Positions 43,444-46,487 of a stretch of 46,487 bases of DNA are shown here, piece by piece (position 1 is the first letter of the stretch; every line of letters starts with the position of its first letter). The notes below the pieces were generated by a model that ran no database searches, was not told the DNA's origin, and was given only the letters and a program-made list of their open reading frames with translations. Source of the DNA: an uncultured Chitinophagales bacterium (GTDB taxonomy: Bacteria; Bacteroidota; Bacteroidia; Chitinophagales; JAHDHT01); assembly GCA_938023075.1 (NCBI GenBank), contig CALHDG010000156.1, positions 1-46,487 of the forward strand, read 5' to 3'. Position numbers and translations under genes: made by a program.

Positions 43444-46400
43444 CTAAGCTTTTTTAGCTGGAAAACGCTTCTGTTCCACGCCTTTAAATTCATAACCGTC
43501 CACTTTTAGATAAGGTATTTTTTTCATAGAATTGATTTCTATAGAATAAACACCAAATTCCTCTGTCACCTTGCCCGTAATTTTATACATACCGCCGCCT
43601 TTAAAGGGATGTTGTTTCGCAGAAGGTGGAAAGTGTACGGTATCAAAAAAATAGTTTTCATTATCGGTAAAACAGCCAAAATGCATACGCCCGCCCTTAG
43701 CAGTAGTGGTGTTTTTTATAGCAACCAAATAGCCTAAAATATGGATGCTTTTACCTATATATTTCGGAAAACTTTGGCTATTGGTATAATCTTTTTTATA
43801 TACTTCATCAATTAAATCAAATGGATTGTACAAAGGCATATTGAGCAGTTCAATCTGGTCATAGGCATCTTCCATAAAGTGTTCTGTAAAATCGGGTAAT
43901 TCAAATTGTTTGCGTTGGGCTTTAAATAAAGTTTGTGCTTGCCCATATTTGGTATCGCTTGTTTTTTTATTACGGATAACGGCACGCCAAAGCAAAGCTG
44001 CCTTTGGCTCGCCCGTAAACCGGAATGCTTTTAAACGGATGAGTAAGTTGAGTTGCTCAAATGAAATGTTGATACGGTCTAAAAAATTTTCGAAGCTGGC
44101 ATATGGTCCACTTCGTTTGCGTTCTTCTAAAATTTGAGTAATTACTTTATGTTCTAAGGCTTTAATATGTACAAAACCCACATAAATTTTTGGACTAATT
44201 AAACGGTTATAATAATAACTGTGATTAACGCAAGGTGCCTCGATAGTAGCCCCTAAACGACGGGCTTCGTGAAAGTAAAATTCGGAGCGGTAAAAACCGC
44301 CAAAATTATTGAGTACTGCGGTTATAAATTCTAACGGATAATAAGTTTTTAAATACAAGCTTTGGTAACTCTCAACCGCATAGCTGGCAGAGTGTGCCTT
44401 TGAAAAAGAGTAGCCCGAAAAGCTGGCAATTTGTCGCCATACTTCTTTGTAAATTTTTTCAGGATAGCCTCTTTCCACACAATTTTGCATAAACTTATCT
44501 TTAATTTTTTCCATCTCTTCGGGTGAGCGAAACTTGCCACTCATACCCCGTCGCAATACATCCGATTCCTCTAAGGTTAAGCCTGCAAAATGGTGGGCGA
44601 CTTTAATTACATCTTCCTGATACACCATTACACCATAAGTTTCTTCCAATAATTTTTCCATAACCGGATGCAAATACTCAAAACTATCTGGCTTGTGAAA
44701 ACGTTCGATGTAAGCCCGCATCATACCCGATTGAGCTACACCTGGGCGAATAATAGAACTTGCCGCCACCAACGTTAAATAATCTGAACAACGTAGTTTG
44801 GTTAACAGCACACGCATTGCCGGCGATTCAATGTAAAAACAGCCAATGGTTTTAGCAGCTTTAATGCGTTCGCGTACTTGTGGATCTTCTTTAAATTTTT
44901 TTACCTGGTGTATATCAATTTTTACCTGGTGATTTTCTTCTACCATCTCCACACAATCGCGAATATGGCTTAAGCCTCGTTGACTTAACACATCAAATTT
45001 GTACAAGCCAATATCTTCTGCCACATACATATCAAACTGTGCGGTGTTTAAACCTTTAGGTGGCACGTGCAATGCCGTATAGTTGTACATCGATTTTTCT
45101 GAAATTAAAACCCCGCTGGCATGAATGCTTAAATGTTTGGGTTTGCCAATTAATTTTTGACTATACCGATAAACCTTTTTGGTAACCTCATCAGGTAAAT
45201 ACCCTCGTTGAATATGATTGATTACCTGGTCAATTTCAGATTTCGGCAAACCAAATACTTTACCCAACTCTCGGATAGCCGCCTTTTGTTGAAAGGTAAC
45301 GTAAGAGCCAAGCAGACAAACATGTTCATCTCCATATTTTTTAAACAGATAAGCATAAATATCATCGCGGTCTTTATGCGAAAAATCAATATCAAAATCG
45401 GGCGGCGATTTACGGTGTTTGTTTAAGAAACGTTCAAAATACAGATCGAGCTCCATAGGGTCAACGTCGGTAATTTTCATACAATAAGCAACCATACTGT
45501 TGGCTCCGCTGCCTCTGCCCACATAAAAATAACCTTTGCGTTCGGCATATTGCACCATATCCCAATTAATAAGATAATAACTGGCAAACTGCAACTCGTT
45601 AATAATGCGCAATTCTTTCATTAAGCGCAACATGGCATTGCGGTTGTTCATACTATAGCGATAGCTAAAGCCATCTAAAGCTAACTGTTCCAGTAATTCT
45701 GAATCGCCTTGATAAGAGCCGGTATAGGTTTGTTTGTTGTGGTTTTGGCGAAATTTGAAGCTTACATCGCAATGGTCAATTAAGGCTTCTGTATTTTCTA
45801 AAATAAGCGGATACACATCAAAGGCTTTTTTTATGGCTGTAGGATTTTGCCAAAGTTCTGTTGGCGGGGCGCATTGTTTTTTATCTAGTTTAGTAATTAG
45901 TTGATTATCGTTAATCGCCCTCAACAACAGGTGTAAGTGGTAGTTGGCTTTATTAAAAAAAGTAAGGGGCTGTAATATCACCAATTTGTGTTTCCAACGC
46001 AATAATGCCGGCGATTGATAGAGTTGATTCACCTGATGGGTAGCTACACCAATATATTCGTTGGTTTGTAATTGATATTGTTTTTTTGGTAAGAAGGGAT
46101 AAATTTTGGCGATATCTGTACTTAGAATTTCAGGGTCGGGTAGGGGGGTATTATTATCTTTTGCAGCAAGGCAGGTAGTCAAATACCTGTTCAGTTCTTT
46201 CAGTCCTTTTAAGTTGCGGGCAATACCCACAAAAGTAGTTTGTTGCGCTTCATTTTTAAAATCGATACCTACCAATGGCTTGATGTGGTGCTGTTGACAT
46301 TCGGCAATAAAAGCCCAAATACCCGAAGTATTGTTTACATCCGTTAATGCCAACGCCTTAATATGATGGTGTTGAGCACATTGTATAAGCTGCTTAAGGC

Positions 46401-46449
46401 TTATAGTGCCATAACCAAGGCTGAAATTGCTATGTGTATTGAGGTACAT
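43444..46449 (-). CDS. Second DNA polymerase III alpha subunit, error-prone (DnaE2/DnaE-like) type
   Basis: The 1001-aa protein is a C-family polymerase. The N-terminal PHP domain starts MYLNTHSNFSLGYGT, where the usual HxH of active PHP is NTH, so metal binding is probably weakened. The polymerase core has YVGRGSGANSMVAYCM (309-324) and the catalytic aspartates in SPPDFDIDFS (Asp351, Asp353, Asp355). YPEKIYKEVWRQIASFSGYS and FSKAHSASYAV are also present. A helix-hairpin-helix-like region and an OB-fold (IHILGYLVAIKNTTTAKGGR) come near the end. The length is well below the 1160-1400 aa typical of replicative DnaE, and the C-terminal tau/beta-binding part is short. In Bacteroidota such shorter paralogues often follow a Y-family polymerase gene in a damage-inducible operon; any such partner would lie outside the window. 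Confidence 0.85.
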   Translation of the reverse strand: MYLNTHSNFSLGYGTISLKQLIQCAQHHHIKALALTDVNNTSGIWAFIAECQQHHIKPLVGIDFKNEAQQTTFVGIARNLKGLKELNRYLTTCLAAKDNNTPLPDPEILSTDIAKIYPFLPKKQYQLQTNEYIGVATHQVNQLYQSPALLRWKHKLVILQPLTFFNKANYHLHLLLRAINDNQLITKLDKKQCAPPTELWQNPTAIKKAFDVYPLILENTEALIDHCDVSFKFRQNHNKQTYTGSYQGDSELLEQLALDGFSYRYSMNNRNAMLRLMKELRIINELQFASYYLINWDMVQYAERKGYFYVGRGSGANSMVAYCMKITDVDPMELDLYFERFLNKHRKSPPDFDIDFSHKDRDDIYAYLFKKYGDEHVCLLGSYVTFQQKAAIRELGKVFGLPKSEIDQVINHIQRGYLPDEVTKKVYRYSQKLIGKPKHLSIHASGVLISEKSMYNYTALHVPPKGLNTAQFDMYVAEDIGLYKFDVLSQRGLSHIRDCVEMVEENHQVKIDIHQVKKFKEDPQVRERIKAAKTIGCFYIESPAMRVLLTKLRCSDYLTLVAASSIIRPGVAQSGMMRAYIERFHKPDSFEYLHPVMEKLLEETYGVMVYQEDVIKVAHHFAGLTLEESDVLRRGMSGKFRSPEEMEKIKDKFMQNCVERGYPEKIYKEVWRQIASFSGYSFSKAHSASYAVESYQSLYLKTYYPLEFITAVLNNFGGFYRSEFYFHEARRLGATIEAPCVNHSYYYNRLISPKIYVGFVHIKALEHKVITQILEERKRSGPYASFENFLDRINISFEQLNLLIRLKAFRFTGEPKAALLWRAVIRNKKTSDTKYGQAQTLFKAQRKQFELPDFTEHFMEDAYDQIELLNMPLYNPFDLIDEVYKKDYTNSQSFPKYIGKSIHILGYLVAIKNTTTAKGGRMHFGCFTDNENYFFDTVHFPPSAKQHPFKGGGMYKITGKVTEEFGVYSIEINSMKKIPYLKVDGYEFKGVEQKRFPAKKA

Positions 46450-46469
46450 AATAATTTTGGAATTTAGGA

Positions 46470-46477
46470 CAAAGATA
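46470..46477 (-). promoter_or_regulatory. -7 promoter element of the polymerase gene
   Basis: Minus-strand TATCTTTG matches TAnnTTTG. Transcription would begin near 46465, 16 nt before the ATG at 46449. The -33 box would fall at the edge of or beyond the window. The nearby AGTTTGTTCTA may be part of a regulatory site, which cannot be judged from one copy. Confidence 0.45.
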
Positions 46478-46487
46478 GTTTGTTCTA

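Noticed and set aside
43444-46449. Main replicative DNA polymerase III alpha
   Set aside because: Too short, with altered PHP residues and an abbreviated C-terminus; typical of the second, error-prone paralogue.

Overview
The window is AT-rich DNA from the chromosome of a member of the Bacteroidota, most likely near the Saprospiria/Chitinophagia. The evidence is: a secreted protein ending in a gliding-motility/type B T9SS sorting domain (6302-9328); a decayed type A T9SS tail (5891-6184); a C-terminal repeat typical of Saprospiria-like secreted proteins (42419-43045); a CRTAC1-like FG-GAP lipoprotein; and promoters of the Bacteroidota type (TTTG, about 20 bp, then TAnnTTTG). Starts are often TTG or GTG and ribosome binding sites are mostly absent, as is usual for this phylum. 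No rRNA, tRNA, CRISPR array or complete insertion sequence was recognised.

Layout. 1-6.3 kb: an SsuD-like flavin monooxygenase, an orphan DppB-type permease, a secreted propeller-like protein, rlmH, and a stretch of debris (helix-turn-helix remnant, MITE, T9SS-tail pseudogene). 6.3-14.4 kb: two very large exported proteins separated by a stack of intergenic repeats. 14.6-19.8 kb: a sugar porter, a beta-ureidopropionase-like nitrilase with a DUF1761 membrane protein, a tandem pair of paralogous unknown proteins split by a MITE, and a GNAT acetyltransferase. 20.0-22.3 kb: an ArsR-type repressor and a fused four-cluster ferredoxin/NrfD membrane subunit. Both promoters carry the same 18-bp palindrome in the same position. 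22.7-26.0 kb: phenylacetate genes paaG-paaH and a DUF4143 ATPase with a tandem-repeat promoter. 26.2-28.6 kb: TPP riboswitch, thiS, thiC. 28.6-31.5 kb: a broken antitoxin, then a three-gene overlapping operon resembling the Septu (PtuA-PtuB) anti-phage system plus a DUF4174 protein. 31.6-35.0 kb: FG-GAP/ASPIC lipoprotein. 35.3-38.3 kb: a DUF433/DUF5615 toxin-antitoxin pair, a membrane-anchored coiled-coil protein, and paaC-paaD. 38.6-46.5 kb: a predicted outer-membrane barrel, a DEAD-box helicase with DbpA-like tail, a small secreted protein, and a second (error-prone type) DNA polymerase III alpha.

Genes working together: ArsR repressor with the Fe-S/NrfD protein (shared operator); thiS-thiC under one riboswitch; paaG-paaH and paaC-paaD, two separate pieces of one phenylacetyl-CoA pathway; the PtuA/PtuB/DUF4174 operon; and DUF433/DUF5615. 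The intergenic DNA is unusually rich in dispersed repeats. At least six families were found by eye: a 215-bp MITE with terminal inverted repeats (3 copies), a 150-225-bp AT-rich repeat (4 copies), a 90-bp GC-richer repeat (3 copies plus fragments), an 80-bp repeat (2 copies), a coding-like repeat (2 copies), and a 161-bp inverted-repeat element. All assignments come from reading the sequence; no database search was run.
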